A stretch of 64,000 nt of DNA from Bos javanicus (GCF_032452875.1 NW_026893640.1:738343-802342), one strand, 5' to 3'; positions 36,696-49,981 are shown, numbered from the stretch's first letter. Program-made: numbers and translations. Notes: a model not told the origin generated them from the letters alone.

Positions 36696-37506
36696 CATGA
36701 TCAGTGCATGCTCAGTCACGATATCAGTGCCTGCTCAGCCACGTGATCACTGACGGCACAGTCACGTGATCAGCGCCTCTCAGTCACGTGATCACCGTAT
36801 GATAAACACGTGATCATTGAACGACCAGCCACGTGATCCCTGCATGCGCAGTCAGGTGGTCAGTTCCTGATCAGCCACCTGATCAGTGCGTGCACAGTCC
36901 CCTGATCAGCGCCTGTCAGTCACTGATCACTGCCTGATAAACACGTGATCAGTGCCCGAACAGCCACGTCATCAGTGCATGCGAAATCACGTGATCAGTG
37001 CATGATAGCCACATGATCCGTGCGTGCACAGTCCCATGATCAGCGCCTGTCAGTCACTGATCATTGCCTGATAAACACGTGATCAGTGCATGATGAGCCA
37101 TGTGATCAGTGCCTGATCAGCCACGTCATCAGTGCATGCGCAGTCACGTCATCAGTGCATGATAGCCACGTGATCAGTGCATGCTCAGTCACGTGATCTG
37201 GACTTGATCAGCCACGTGATCAGTGCCTGCAGAGTCACGTGATCAGGGCCTGCTGAGCTGCGTGATTCCTGCCGGCTCATCTGCATGACAATTGCCATCT
37301 GAGCTGCGTGATTCCTGTCGGCTCATCTGCTTGACAATTGCCAGCTGAGCTGCGTGATTCCTGCCTGGTCACGTGCTTGATTATTGCCAGTTGAGCAGCA
37401 TGATTCGTCACTGCTGAGCTCCATGCTTATTGCCTGCTGATTGCGTGGTTGGTGTCTGCTCAGCTCTTTGAGTATCGCCTCCTGAGGTCCCTGTTCGGTC
37501 GCCACC
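36696..37506. repeat. 23-bp block, unit 26 (class A-like)
   Basis: 811 bp; ATCATTGAACG, GATCCCTGC and GATCCGTGCG are present, AGCACCTCTC is not. Private: GCGAAATCACG (36981) and CACATGATCCG. GTTGGTGTCTG near 37450. Confidence 0.94.
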
Positions 37507-38107
37507 TGCCGGGGACCAGCCCCAACTGATCCAGGGTATTCGAAGGAGAGATGGCCTAGGCGACTATTTATATGCTAATCAGAGATGTCAAGAATAATAG
37601 TATGAGGAGAGCTCAGTAGGAAAATTCGGTGGAGAAAAGAGACTGAGTAGCTTGGTTTACGCGGAAGACCAATCAAACTTCAAGACAAGAAGTTTGCACC
37701 ACTTACGTAGGCCGCAGGCGCCCTCTCGAATAGCGAAAGGTGCCTCACCCTAGACACCTTCTCGAGTGGGTCTTAGCAGCCCAGGCATAATTAGTAAGCG
37801 TGGTGGGTTCCGCGCTCCAGATGGAGACTCAGCTGGAAGTTAAAGGGAAGAATGACAAGGAACTTTATGAATTGGAGCTGTAAGTTAACTCTTTGACAGA
37901 GAGAGCGAGATGGTGGTGGGGGACAGCCCCCAGTGAAATCAGAGGTGAGAGCACAAAGCAATACAGTAGGCAGACTCTGGTTTTTTTGGGGGGAGATGCT
38001 CGAGAATATCCGGGTGGACTCCTGAGGCTCGATCCCGCATTTGCGTATGCCGAGCCTCCTTCCTCATGACCTTTGTCCAGAGTGGAATGCCTCCCCGGCT
38101 CCCGGCA
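37507..38107 (-). mobile_element. LTR-like segment, unit 27 (class S)
   Basis: 601 bp, T7G6, matching the left-domain consensus despite its position among diverged units. Confidence 0.8.
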
Positions 38108-38918
38108 CATGATCAGTGCATGCTCAGTCACGATATCAGTGCCTGCTCAGCCACGTGATCACTGACGGCACAGTCACGTGATCAGCGCCTCTCAGTCCCG
38201 TGATCACCGTATGATAAACACGTGATCAGTGAACGACCAGCCACGTGATCACTGCATGCGCAGTCAGGTGGTCAGTTCCTGATCAGCCACCTGATCAGTG
38301 CGTGCACAGTCCCCTGATCAGCGCCTGTCAGTCACTGATCACTGCCTGATAAACACGTGATCAGTGCCCGAACAGCCACGTCATCAGTGCATGCGCAGTC
38401 ACGTGATCAGTGCATGATAGCCACGTGATCCGTGCGTGCACAGTCCCATGATCAGCGCCTGTCAGTCACTGATCATTGCCTGATAAACACGTGATCAGTG
38501 CATGATGAGCCATGTGATCAGTGCCTGATCAGCCACGTCATCAGTGCATGCGCAGTCACGTCATCAGTGCATGATAGCCACGTGATCAGTGCATGCTCAG
38601 TCACGTGATCTGGACTTGATCAGCCACGTGATCAGTGCCTGCAGAGTCACGTGATCAGGGCCTGCTGAGCTGCGTGATTCCTGCCGGCTCATCTGCATGA
38701 CAATTGCCATCTGAGCTGCGTGATTCCTGTCGGCTCATCTGCTTGACAATTGCCAGCTGAGCTGCGTGATTCCTGCCTGCTCACGTGCTTGATTATTGCC
38801 AGTTGAGCAGCATGATTCGTCACTGCTGAGCTCCATGCTTATTGCCTGCTGATTGCGTGGTTCGTGTCTGCTCAGCTCTTTGAGTATCGCCTCCTGAGGT
38901 CCCTGTTCGGTCGCCACC
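38108..38918. repeat. 23-bp block, unit 27
   Basis: 811 bp; mixes the class C-linked CAGTCCCGTG with A-linked GATCCGTGCG. Confidence 0.94.
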
Positions 38919-39520
38919 TGCCGGGGACCAGCCCCAACTGATCCAGGGTATTCGAAGGAGAGATGGCCTAGGCGACTATTTATATGCTAATCAGAGATGT
39001 CAAGAATAATAGTATGAGGAGAGCTCAGTAGGAAAATTCGGTGCAGAAAAGAGACTGAGTAGCTTGGTTTACGCGGAAGACCAATCAAACTTCAAGACAA
39101 GAAGTTTGCACCACTTACGTAGGCCGCAGGCGCCCTCTCGAATAGCGAAAGGTGCCTCACCCTAGACACCTTCTCGAGTGGGTCTTAGCAGCCCAGGCAT
39201 AATTAGTAAGCGTGGTGGGTTCCGTGCTCCAGATGGAGACTCAGCTGGAAGTTAAAGGGAAGAATGACAAGGAACTTTATGAATTGGAGCTGTAAGTTAA
39301 CTCTTTGACAGAGAGAGCGAGATGGTGGTGGGGGACAGCCCCCAGTGAAATCAGAGGTGAGGGCACAAAGCAATACAGTAGGCAGACTCTGCTTTTTTTG
39401 GGGGGGGGATGCTCGAGAATATCCGGGTGGACTCCTGAGGCTCGATCCCGCATTTGCGTATGCCGAGCCTCCTTCCTCATGACCTTTGTCCAGAGTGGAA
39501 TGCCTCCCCGGCTCCCGGCA
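38919..39520 (-). mobile_element. LTR-like segment, unit 28
   Basis: 602 bp, T7G9, longest G run in the window. Private changes GGTGCAGAAAAG, TTCCGTGCTCC and CTCTGCTTTT. Confidence 0.78.
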
Positions 39521-40454
39521 CATGATCAGTGCATGCTCAGTCACGATATCAGTGCCTGCTCAGCCACGTGATCACTGACGGCACAGTCACGTGATCAGCG
39601 CCTCTCAGTCCCGTGATCACCGTATGATATACACGTGATCAGTGAACGACCAGCCACGTGATCACTGCATGCGCAGTCAGGTGGTCAGTTCCTGATCAGC
39701 CACCTGATCAGTGCGTGCACAGTCCCCTGATCAGCGCCTGTCAGTCACTGATCACTGCCTGATAAACACGTGATCAGTGCCCGAACAGCCACGTCATCAG
39801 TGCATGCGCAGTCACGTGATCAGTGCATGATAGCCACGTGATCAGTGCGTGCACAGTCCCATGATCAGCGCTGATCAGATCATTGCCTGATCGTGATCAG
39901 TGCCCGAACAGCCACGTCATCAGTGCATGCGCAGTCACGTGATCAGTGCATGATAGCCACGTGATCAGTGCGTGCACAGTCCCATGATCAGCGCCTGTCA
40001 GTCACTGATCATTGCCTGATAAACACGTGATCAGTGCATGATGAGCCATGTGATCAGTGCCTGATCAGCCACGTCATCAGTGCATGCGCAGTCACGTCAT
40101 CAGTGCATGATAGCCACGTGATCAGTGCATGCTCAGTCACGTGATCTGGACTTGATCAGCCACGTGATCAGTGCCTGCAGAGTCACGTGATCAGGGCCTG
40201 CTGAGCTGCGTGATTCCTGCCGGCTCATCTGCATGACAATTGCCATCTGAGCTGCGTGATTCCTGTCGGCTCATCTGCTTGACAATTGCCAGCTGAGCTG
40301 CGTGATTCCTGCCTGCTCACGTGCTTGATTATTGCCAGTTGAGCAGCATGATTCGTCACTGCTGAGCTCCATGCTTATTGCCTGCTGATTGCGTGGTTCG
40401 TGTCTGCTCAGCTCTTTGAGTATCGCCTCCTGAGGTCCCTGTTCGGTCGCCACC
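39521..40454. repeat. 23-bp block, unit 28, +123 bp
   Basis: 934 bp; extra block joined through a damaged stretch at 39868-39902 (CAGCGCTGATCAGATCATTG). Has CAGTCCCGTG and ATGATATACACG. Confidence 0.93.
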
Positions 40455-41054
40455 TGCCGGGGACCAGCCCCAACTGATCCAGGGTATTCGAAGGAGAGAT
40501 GGCCTAGGCGACTATTTATATGCTAATCAGAGATGTCAAGAATAATAGTATGAGGAGAGCTCAGTAGGAAAATTCGGTGGAGAAAAGAGACTGAGTAGCT
40601 TGGTTTACGCGGAAGACCAATCAAACTTCAAGACAAGAAGTTTGCACCACTTACGTAGGCCGCAGGCGCCCTCTCGAATAGCGAAAGGTGCCTCACCCTA
40701 GACACCTTCTCGAGTGGGTCTTAGCAGCCCAGGCATAATTAGTAAGCGTGGTGGGTTCCGGGCTCCAGATGGAGACTCAGCTGGAAGTTAAAGGGAAGAA
40801 TGACAAGGAACTTTATGAATTGGAGCTGTAAGTTAACTCTTTGACAGAGAGAGCGAGATGGTGGTGGGGGACAGCCCCCAGTGAAATCAGAGGTGAGAGC
40901 ACAAAGCAATACAGTAGGCAGACTCTGGTTTTTTTGGGGGAGATGCTCGAGAATATCCGGGTGGACTCCTGAGGCTCGATCCCGCATTTGCGTATGCCGA
41001 GCCTCCTTCCTCATGACCTTTGTCCAGAGTGGAATGCCTCCCCGGCTCCCGGCA
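40455..41054 (-). mobile_element. LTR-like segment, unit 29 (class A)
   Basis: 600 bp, T7G5, with the A marker TTCCGGGCTCC (40757). Confidence 0.8.
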
Positions 41055-41828
41055 CATGATCAGTGCATGCTCAGTCACGGTATCAGTGCCTGCTCAGCCA
41101 CGTGATCACTGACGGCACAGTCACGTGATCAGCACCTCTCAGTCACGTGATCACCGTATGATAAACACGTGATCATTGAACGACCAGCCACGTGATCACT
41201 GCATTCGCAGTCAGGTGGTCAGTTCCTGATCAGCCACCTGATCAGTGCGTGCACAGTCCCCTGATCAGCGCCTGTCAGTCACTGATCACTCCCTGATAAA
41301 CACGTGATCAGTGCCCGAACAGCCACGTCATCAGTGCATGCGCAGTCACGTGATCAGTGCATGATAGCCACGTGATCCGTGCGTGCACAGTCCCATGATC
41401 AGCGCCTGTCAGTCACTGATCATTGCCTGATAAACACGTGATCAGTGCATGATGAGCCATGTGATCAGTGCCTGATAAACCACGTCATCAGTGCATGCGA
41501 GTCACGTCATCAGTGCATGATAGCCACGTGATCAGTGCATGCTCAGACACGTGATCTGGACTTGATCAGCCACGTGATCAGTGCCTGCAGAGTCACGTGA
41601 TCAGGGCCTGCTGAGCTGCGTGATTCCTGCCGGCTCATCTGCATGACAATTGCCATCTGAGCTGCTGATTGAACGCGTGATCCTGCCTGGTCACGTGCTT
41701 GATTATTGCCAGTTGAGCAGCATGATTCGTCACTGCTGAGCTCCATGCTTATTGCCTGCTGATTGCGTGGTTCGTGTCTGCTCAGCTCTTTGAGTATCGC
41801 CTCCTGAGGTCCCTGTTCGGTCGCCACC
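41055..41828. repeat. 23-bp block, unit 29 (class A), 37-bp contraction
   Basis: 774 bp. Segment II is disrupted at 41655-41690 (GAGCTGCTGATTGAACGCG), losing about one and a half monomers; a 1-bp loss (GCATGCGAGTC) lies near 41500. The minus-strand frame here fuses to 94 codons solely because of this deletion. Confidence 0.93.
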
Positions 41829-42430
41829 TGCCGGGGACCAGCCCCAACTGATCCAGGGTATTCGAAGGAGGGATGGCCTAGGCGACTATTTATATGCTAA
41901 TCAGAGATGTCAAGAATAATAGTATGAGGAGAGCTCAGTAGGAAAATTCGGTGGAGAAAAGAGACTGAGTAGCTTGGTTTACGCGGAAGACCAATCAAAC
42001 TTCAAGACAAGAAGTTTGCACCACTTACGTAGGCCGCAGGCGCCCTCTCGAATAGCGAAAGGTGCCTCACCCTAGACACCTTCTCGAGTGGGTCTTAGCA
42101 GCCCAGGCATAATTAGTAAGCGTGGTGGGTTCCGCGCTCCAGATGGAGACTCAGCTGGAAGTTAAAGGGAAGAATGACAAGGAACTTTATGAATTGGAGC
42201 TGTAAGTTAACTCTTTGAGAGAGAGAGCGAGATGGTGGTGGGGGACAGCCCCCAGTGAAATCAGAGGTGAGGGCACAAAGCAATACAGTAGGCAGACTCT
42301 GGTTTTTTTTTGGGGGAGATGCTCGAGAATATCCGGGTGGACTCCTGAGGCTTGATCCCGCATTTGCGTATGCCGAGCCTCCTTCCTCATGACCTTTGTC
42401 CAGAGTGGAATGCCTCCCCGGCTCCCGGCA
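41829..42430 (-). mobile_element. LTR-like segment, unit 30 (class B); HOR position 1, copy 1
   Basis: 602 bp, T9G5, B variants. First member of a four-unit set repeated in units 34-37. Confidence 0.78.
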
Positions 42431-43241
42431 CATGATCAGTGCATGCTCAGTCACGATATCAGTGCATGCTCAGCCACGTGATCACTGACGGCACAGTCAC
42501 GTGATCAGCGCCTCTCAGTCACGTGATCACCGTATGATAAACACGTGATCAGTGAACGACCAGCCACGTGATCACTGCATGCGCAGTCAGGTGGTCAGTT
42601 CCTGATCAGCCACCTGATCAGTGCGTGCACAGTCCCCTGATCAGCGCCTGTCAGTCACTGATCACTGCCTGATAAACACGTGATCAGTGCCCAAACAGCC
42701 ACGTCATCAGTGCATGCGCAGTCACGTGATCAGTGCATGATAGCCACGTGATCTGTGCGTGCACAGTCCCATGATCAGCGCCTGTCAGTCACTGATCATT
42801 GCCTGATAAACACGTGATCAGTGCATGATGAGCCATGTGATCAGTGCCTGATCAGCCACGTCATCAGTGCATGCGCAGTCACGTCATCAGTGCATGATAG
42901 CCACGTGATCAGTGCATGCTCAGTCACGTGATCTGGACTTGATCAGCCACGTGATCAGTGCCTGCAGAGTCACGTGATCAGGGCCTGCTGAGCTGCGTGA
43001 TTCCTGCCGGCTCATCTGCATGACAATTGCCATCTGAGCTGCGTGATTCCTGTCGGCTCATCTGCTTGACAATTGCCAGCTGAGCTGCGTGATTCCTGCC
43101 TGGTCACGTGCTTGATTATTGCCAGTTGAGCAGCATGATTCGTCACTGCTGAGCTCCATGCTTATTGCCTGCTGATTGCGTGGTTCGTGTCTGCTCAGCT
43201 CTTTGAGTATCGCCTCCTGAGGTCCCTGTTCGGTCGCCACC
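42431..43241. repeat. 23-bp block, unit 30 (class B)
   Basis: 811 bp. Carries GCCCAAACAGCC (about 42689), found elsewhere only in unit 34, and GATCTGTGCG. Confidence 0.95.
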
Positions 43242-43842
43242 TGCCGGGGACCAGCCCCAACTGATCCAGGGTATTCGAAGGAGAGATGGCCTAGGCGACT
43301 ATTTATATGCTAATCATAGATGTCAAGAATAATAGTATGAGGAGAGCTCAGTAGGAAAATTCGGTGGAGAAAAGAGACTGAGTAGCTTGGTTTACGCGGA
43401 AGACCAATCAAACTTCTAGACAAGAAGTTTGCACCACTTACGTAGGCCTCAGGCGCCCTCTCGAATAGCGAAAGGTGCCTCACCCTAGACACCTTCTCGA
43501 GTGGGTCTTAGCAGCCCAGGCATAATTAGTGAGCGTGGTGGGTTCCGCGCTCCAGATGGAGACTCAGCTGGAAGTTAAAAGGAAGAATGACAAGGAAATT
43601 TATGAATTGGAGCTGTAAGTTAACTCTTTGACAGAGAGAGCGAGATGGTGGTGGGGGACAGCCCCCAGTGAAATCAGAGGTGAGGGCACAAAGCAATACA
43701 GTAGGCAGACTCTGGTTTTTTTGGGGGGAGATGCCCGAGAATATCCGGGTGGACTCCTGAGGCTCGATCCCGCATTTGCGTATGCCGAGCCTCCTTCCTC
43801 ATGACCTTTGTCCAGAGTGGAATGCCTCCCCGTCTCCCGGCA
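43242..43842 (-). mobile_element. LTR-like segment, unit 31 (class C); HOR position 2, copy 1
   Basis: 601 bp, T7G6. AATCATAGATG and GTAGGCCTCAGG pair it with unit 35. It keeps CAGGCGCCC where most class C copies have CAGGTGCCC. Confidence 0.78.
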
Positions 43843-45153
43843 CATGATCAGTGCATGCTCAGTCACGATATCAGTGCATGCTCAGCCACGTGATCACTGA
43901 CGGCACAGTCACGTGATCAGCGCCTCTCAGTCCCGTGATCACCGTATGATAAACACGTGATCAGTGAACGACCAGCCACGTGATCACTGCATGCGAGTCA
44001 GGTGGTCAGTTCCTGATCAGCCACATGATCAGTGCGTGCACAGTCCCATGATCAGCGCCTGTCAGTCACTGATCACTGCCTGATAAACACGTGATCAGTG
44101 CCCGAACAGCCACGTCATCAGTGCATGCGCAGTCACGTGATCAGTGCATGATAGCCACCTGATCAGTGCGTGCACAGTCCCATGATCAGCGCCTGTCAGT
44201 CACTGATCATTGCCTGATAAGCACGTGATCAGTGCCCGAACAGCCACGTCATCAGTGCATGCGCAGTCACGTGATCAGTGCATGATAGCCACGTGATCAG
44301 TGCGTGCACAGTCCCATGATCAGCGCCTGTCAGTCACTGATCATTGCCTGATAAACACGTGATCAGTGCATGATGAGCCATGTGATCAGTGCCTGATCAG
44401 CCACGTCATCAGTGCATGCGCAGTCACGTCATCAGTGCATGATAGCCACGTGATCAGTGCATGCTCAGTCACGTGATCTGGACTTGATCAGCCAAGTGAT
44501 CAGTGCCTGCAGAGTCACGTGATCAGGGCCTGCTGAGCTGCGTGATTCCTGCCGGCACATGATCAGTGCATGCTCAGTCACGTATCAGTGCCTGCTCAGC
44601 CACGTGATCACTGACGGCACAGTCACGTGATCAGCGCCTCTCAGTCACGTGATCACCGTATGATAAACACGTGATCAGTGAACGACCAGCCACGTGATCA
44701 CTGCATGCAGTCAGGTGGTCAGTTCCTGATCAGCCACCTGATCAGTGCGTGCACAGTCCCGATCAGCGCCTGTCAGTCACTGATCACTGCCTGATCACGT
44801 GATCAGTGCCTGATCAGCCACGTCATCAGTGCATGCTCACGTCATCAGTGCATGATAGCCACGTGATCAGTGCATGCTCAGTCACGTGATCTGGACTTGA
44901 TCAGCCACGTGATCAGTGCCTGCAGAGTCACGTGATCAGGGCCTGCTGAGCTGCGTGATTCCTGCCGGCTCATCTGCATGACAATTGCCATCTGAGCTGC
45001 GTGATTCCTGTCGGCTCATCTGCTTGATTATTGCCAGTTGAGCAGCATGATTCGTCACTGCTGAGCTCCATGCTTATTGCCTGCTGATTGCGTGGTTCGT
45101 GTCTGCTCAGCTCTTTGAGTATCGCCTCCTGAGGTCCCTGTTCGGTCGCCACC
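43843..45153. repeat. 23-bp block, unit 31 (class C): double block with an LTR-less junction
   Basis: 1,311 bp. First segment I with an extra 133-bp block, then the first about 24 bp of segment II, then at 44551-44560 (GCCGGCACAT) a direct jump into the start of a second, shortened segment I (44557 to about 44948) with no LTR. The final segment II (from about 44949) lacks two monomers (46 bp). Confidence 0.93.
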
Positions 45154-45754
45154 TGCCGGGGACCAGCCCCAACTGATCCAGGGTATTCGAAGGAGAGATG
45201 GCCTAGGCGACTATTTATATGCTAATCAGAGATGTCAAGAATAATAGTATGAGGAGAGCTCAGTAGGAAAATTCGGTGGAGAAAAGAGACTGAGTAGCTT
45301 GGTTTACGCGGAAGACCAATCAAACTTCAAGACAAGAAGTTTGCACCACTTATGTAGGCCGCAGGCGCCCTCTCGAATAGCGAAAGGTGCCTCACCCTGT
45401 ACACCTTCTCGAGTGAGTCTTAGCAGCCCAGGCATAATTAGTAAGCGTGGTGGGTTCCGCGCTCCAGATGGAGACTCAGCTGGAAGTTAAAGGGAAGAAT
45501 GACAAGGAACTTTATGAATTGGAGCTGTAAGTTAACTCTTTGACAGAGAGAGCGAGATGGTGGTGGGGGACAGCCTCCAGTGAAATCAGAGGTGAGAGCA
45601 CAAAGCAATACAGTAGGCAGACTCTGGTTTTTTTTGGGGGAGATGCTCGAGAATATCCGGGTGGACTCCTGAGGCTCGATCCCGCATTTGCGTATGCCGA
45701 GCCTCCTTCCTCATGACCTTTGTCCAGAGTGGAATGCCTCCCCGTATCCCGGCA
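45154..45754 (-). mobile_element. LTR-like segment, unit 32 (class A); HOR position 3, copy 1
   Basis: 601 bp, T8G5. CCTGTACACCTTC together with GAGTGAGTC pairs it with unit 36. Private: CAGCCTCCAGTG, weakening the internal hairpin, and CGTATCCCGGCA. Confidence 0.78.
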
Positions 45755-46565
45755 CATGATCAGTGCATGCTCAGTCACGGTATCAGTGCCTGCTCAGCCA
45801 CGTGATCACTGACGGCACAGTCACGTGATCAGCACCTCTCAGTCACGTGATCACCGTATGATAAACACGTGATCATTGAACGACCAGCCACGTGATCCCT
45901 GCATGCGCAGTCAGGTGGTTAGTTCCTGATCAGCCACCTGATCAGTGCGTGCACAGTCCCCTGATCAGCGCCTGTCAGTCACTGATCACTGCCTGATAAA
46001 CACGTGATCAGTGCCCGAACAGCCACGTCATCAGTGCATGCGCAGTCACGTGATCAGTGCATGATAGCCACGTGATCCGTGCGTGCACAGTCCCATGATC
46101 AGCGCCTGTCAGTCACTGATCATTGCCTGATAAACACGTGATCAGTGCATGATGAGCCATGTGATCAGTGCCTGATCAGCCACGTCATCAGTGCATGCGC
46201 AGTCACGTCATCAGTGCATGATAGCCACGTGATCAGTGCATGCTCAGTCACGTGATCTGGACTTGATCAGCCACGTGATCAGTGCCTGCAGAGTCACGTG
46301 ATCAGGGCCTGCTGAGCTGCGTGATTCCTGCCGGCTCATCTGCATGACAATTGCCATCTGAGCTGCGTGATTCCTGTCGGCTCATCTGCTTGACAATTGC
46401 CAGCTGAGCTGCGTGATTCCTGCCTGGTCACGTGCTTGATTATTGCCAGTTGAGCAGCATGATTCGTCACTGCTGAGCTCCATGCTTATTGCCTGCTGAT
46501 TGCGTGGTTCGTGTCTGCTCAGCTCTTTGAGTATCGCCTCCTGAGGTCCCTGTTCGGTCGCCACC
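45755..46565. repeat. 23-bp block, unit 32 (class A)
   Basis: 811 bp; CGGTATC, AGCACCTCTC, ATCATTGAACG, GATCCCTGC, GATCCGTGCG all present; GTGGTTAGTTCC private. Confidence 0.95.
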
Positions 46566-47165
46566 TGCCGGGGACCAGCCCCAACTGATCCAGGGTATTC
46601 GAAGGAGGGATGGCCTAGGCGACTATTTATATGCTAATCAGAGATGTCAAGAATAATAGTATGAGGTGAGCTCAGTAGGAAAATTCGGTGGAGAAAAGAG
46701 ACTGAGTAGCTTGGTTTACGCGGAAGACCAATCAAACTTCAAGACAAGAAGTTTGCACCACTTACGTAGGCCGCAGGCGCCCTCTCGAATAGCGAAAGGT
46801 GCCTCACCCTAAACACCTTCTCGAGTGGGTCTTAGCAGCCCAGGCATAATTAGTAAGCGTGGTGGGTTCCGCGCTCCAGATGGAGACTCAGCTGGAAGTT
46901 AAAGGGAAGAATGACAAGGAACTTTATGAATTGGAGCTGTAAGTTAACTCTTTGAGAGAGAGAGCGAGATGGTGGTGGGGGACAGCCCCCAGTGAAATCA
47001 GAGGTGAGGGCACAAAGCAATACAGTAGGCAGACTCTGGTTTTTTTGGGGGGGATGCTCGAGAATATCCGGGTGGACTCCTGAGGCTTGATCCCGCATTT
47101 GCGTATGCCGAGCCTCCTTCCTCATGACCTTTGTCCAGAGTGGAATGCCTCCCCGGCTCCCGGCA
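46566..47165 (-). mobile_element. LTR-like segment, unit 33 (class B); HOR position 4, copy 1
   Basis: 600 bp, T7G7. CCCTAAACACC and ATGAGGTGAGC pair it with unit 37. Confidence 0.78.
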
Positions 47166-47976
47166 CATGATCAGTGCATGCTCAGTCACGATATCAGTGC
47201 ATGCTCAGCCACGTGATCACTGTCGGCACAGTCACGTGATCAGCGCCTCTCAGTCACGTGATCACCGTATGATAAACACGTGATCATTGAACGACCAGCC
47301 ACGTGATCACTGCATGCGCAGTCAGGTGGTCAGTTCCTGATCAGCCACCTGATCAGTGCGTGCACAGTCCCCTGATCAGCGCCTGTCAGTCACTGATCAC
47401 TGCCTGATAAACACGTGATCAGTGCCCGAACAGCCACGTCATCAGTGCATGCGCAGTCACGTGATCAGTGCATGATAGCCACGTGATCAGTGCGTGCACA
47501 GTCCCATGATCAGCGCCTGTCAGTCACTGATCATTGCCTGATAAACACGTGATCAGTGCATGATGAGCCATGTGATCAGTGCCTGATCAGCCACGTCATC
47601 AGTGCATGCGCAGTCATGTCATCAGTGCATGATAGCCACGTGATCAGTGCATGCTCAGTCACGTGATCTGGACTTGATCAGCCACGTGATCAGTGCCTGC
47701 AGAGTCACGTGATCAGGGCCTGCTGAGCTGCGTGATTCCTGCCGGCTCATCTGCATGACAATTGCCATCTGAGCTGCGTGATTCCTGTCGGCTCATCTGC
47801 TTGACAATTGCCAGCTGAGCTGCGTGAGTCCTGCCTGCTCACGTGCTTGATTATTGCCAGTTGAGCAGCATGATTCGTCACTGCTGAGCTCCATGCTTAT
47901 TGCCTGCTGATTGCGTGGTTCGTGTCTGCTCAGCTCTTTGAGTATCGCCTCCTGAGGTCCCTGTTCGGTCGCCACA
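47166..47976. repeat. 23-bp block, unit 33 (class B)
   Basis: 811 bp. CACTGTCGGCAC (47219) and GCAGTCATGTCATC (47610) are shared only with unit 37. Ends with GCGTGAGTCCTGCC and CACATG at the next LTR edge. Confidence 0.95.
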
Positions 47977-48576
47977 TGCCGGGGACCAGCCCCAACTGAT
48001 CCAGGGTATTCGAAGGAGGGATGGCCTAGGCGACTATTTATATGCTAATCAGAGATGTCAAGAATAATAGTATGAGGAGAGCTCAGTAGGAAAATTCGGT
48101 GGAGAAAAGAGACTGAGTAGCTTGGTTTACGCGGAAGACCAATCAAACTTCAAGACAAGAAGTTTGCACCACTTACGTAGGCCGCAGGCGCCCTCTCGAA
48201 TAGCGAAAGGTGCCTCACCCTAGACACCTTCTCGAGTGGGTCTTAGCAGCCCAGGCATAATTAGTAAGCGTGGTGGGTTCCGCGCTCCAGATGGAGACTC
48301 AGCTGGAAGTTAAAGGGAAGAATGACAAGGAACTTTATGAATTGGAGCTGTAAGTTAACTCTTTGAGAGAGAGAGCGAGATGGTGGTGGGGGACAGCCCC
48401 CAGTGAAATGAGAGGTGAGGGCACAAAGCAATACAGTAGGCAGACTCTGGTTTTTTTGGGGGGGATGCTCGAGAATATCCGGGTGGACTCCTGAGGCTTG
48501 ATCCCGCATTTGCGTATGCCGAGCCTCCTTCCTCATGACCTTTGTCCAGAGTGGAATGCCTCCCCGGCTCCCGGCA
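47977..48576 (-). mobile_element. LTR-like segment, unit 34 (class B); HOR position 1, copy 2
   Basis: 600 bp, T7G7. Flanked at the left by CACA rather than CACC; GAAATGAGAGG shared with unit 22. Confidence 0.78.
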
Positions 48577-49386
48577 CATGATCAGTGCATGCTCAGTCAC
48601 GATATCAGTGCATGCTCAGCCACGTGATCACTGACGGCACAGTCACGTGATCAGCGCCTCTCAGTCACGTGATCACCGTATGATAAACACGTGATCAGTG
48701 AACGACCAGCCACGTGATCACTGCATGCGCAGTCAGGTGGTCAGTTCCTGATCAGCCACCTGATCAGTGCGTGCACAGTCCCCTGATCAGCGCCTGTCAG
48801 TCACTGATCACTGCCTGATAAACACGTGATCAGTGCCCAAACAGCCACGTCATCAGTGCATGCGCAGTCACGTGATCAGTGCATGATAGCCACGTGATCT
48901 GTGCGTGCACAGTCCCATGATCAGCGCCTGTCAGTCACTGATCATTGCCTGATAAACACGTGATCAGTGCATGATGAGCCATGTGATCAGTGCCTGATCA
49001 GCCACGTCATCAGTGCATGCGCAGTCACGACATCAGTGCATGATAGCCACGTGATCAGTGCATGCTCAGTCACGTGATCTGGACTTGATCAGCCACGTGA
49101 TCAGTGCCTGCAGAGTCACGTGATCAGGGCCTGCTGAGCTGCGTGATTCCTGCGGCTCATCTGCATGACAATTGCCATCTGAGCTGCGTGATTCCTGTCG
49201 GCTCATCTGCTTGACAATTGCCAGCTGAGCTGCGTGATTCCTGCCTGGTCACGTGCTTGATTATTGCCAGTTGAGCAGCATGATTCGTCACTGCTGAGCT
49301 CCATGCTTATTGCCTGCTGATTGCGTGGTTCGTGTCTGCTCAGCTCTTTGAGTATCGCCTCCTGAGGTCCCTGTTTGGTCGCCACC
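48577..49386. repeat. 23-bp block, unit 34 (class B)
   Basis: 810 bp. GCCCAAACAGCC (about 48836) pairs it with unit 30; GTCACGACATC is private; one base is missing in CCTGCGGCTC near 49152. Confidence 0.95.
49367..49384 (-). other. Variant PBS-like site next to unit 35
   Basis: The only PBS copy with a second change: TGTTTGG instead of TGTTCGG (T at 49376), a C-to-T at a CpG, leaving 16 of 18 matches to the tRNA-Lys3 3' end. Confidence 0.65.
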
Positions 49387-49981
49387 TGCCGGGGACCAGC
49401 CCCAACTGATCCAGGGTATTCGAAGGAGGGATGGCCTAGGCGACTATTTATATGCTAATCATAGATGTCAAGAATAATAGTATGAGGTGAGCTCAGTAGG
49501 AAAATTCGGTGGAGAAAAGAGACTGAGTAGCTTGGTTTACGCGGAAGACCAATCAAACTTCTAGACAAGAAGTTTGCACCACTTACGTAGGCCTCAGGTG
49601 CCCTCTCGAATAGCGAAAGGTGCCTCACCCTAGACACCTTCTCGAGTGGGTCTTAGCAGCCCAGGCATAATTAGTAAGCGTGGTGGGTTCCGCGCTCCAG
49701 ATGGAGACTCAGCTGGAAGTTAAAAGGAAGAATGACAAGGAAATTTATGAATTGGAGCTGTAAGTTAAATCTTTGACAGAGAGAGCGAGATGGTGGTGGG
49801 GGACAGCCCCCAGTGAAATCAGAGGTGAGGGCACAAAGCAATACAGTAGGCAGACTCTGGTTTTTTTTGGGGGCCGAGAATATCCGGGTGGACTCCTGAG
49901 GCTCGATCCCGCATTTGCGTATGCCGAGCCTCCTTCCTCATGACCTTTGTCCAGAGTGGAATGCCTCCCCGGCTCCCGGCA
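49387..49981 (-). mobile_element. LTR-like segment, unit 35 (class C); HOR position 2, copy 2
   Basis: 595 bp, shortest LTR copy: T8G5 runs straight into CCGAG, with AGATGC deleted near 49875. AATCATAGATG and GTAGGCCTCAGG pair it with unit 31. Confidence 0.78.
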
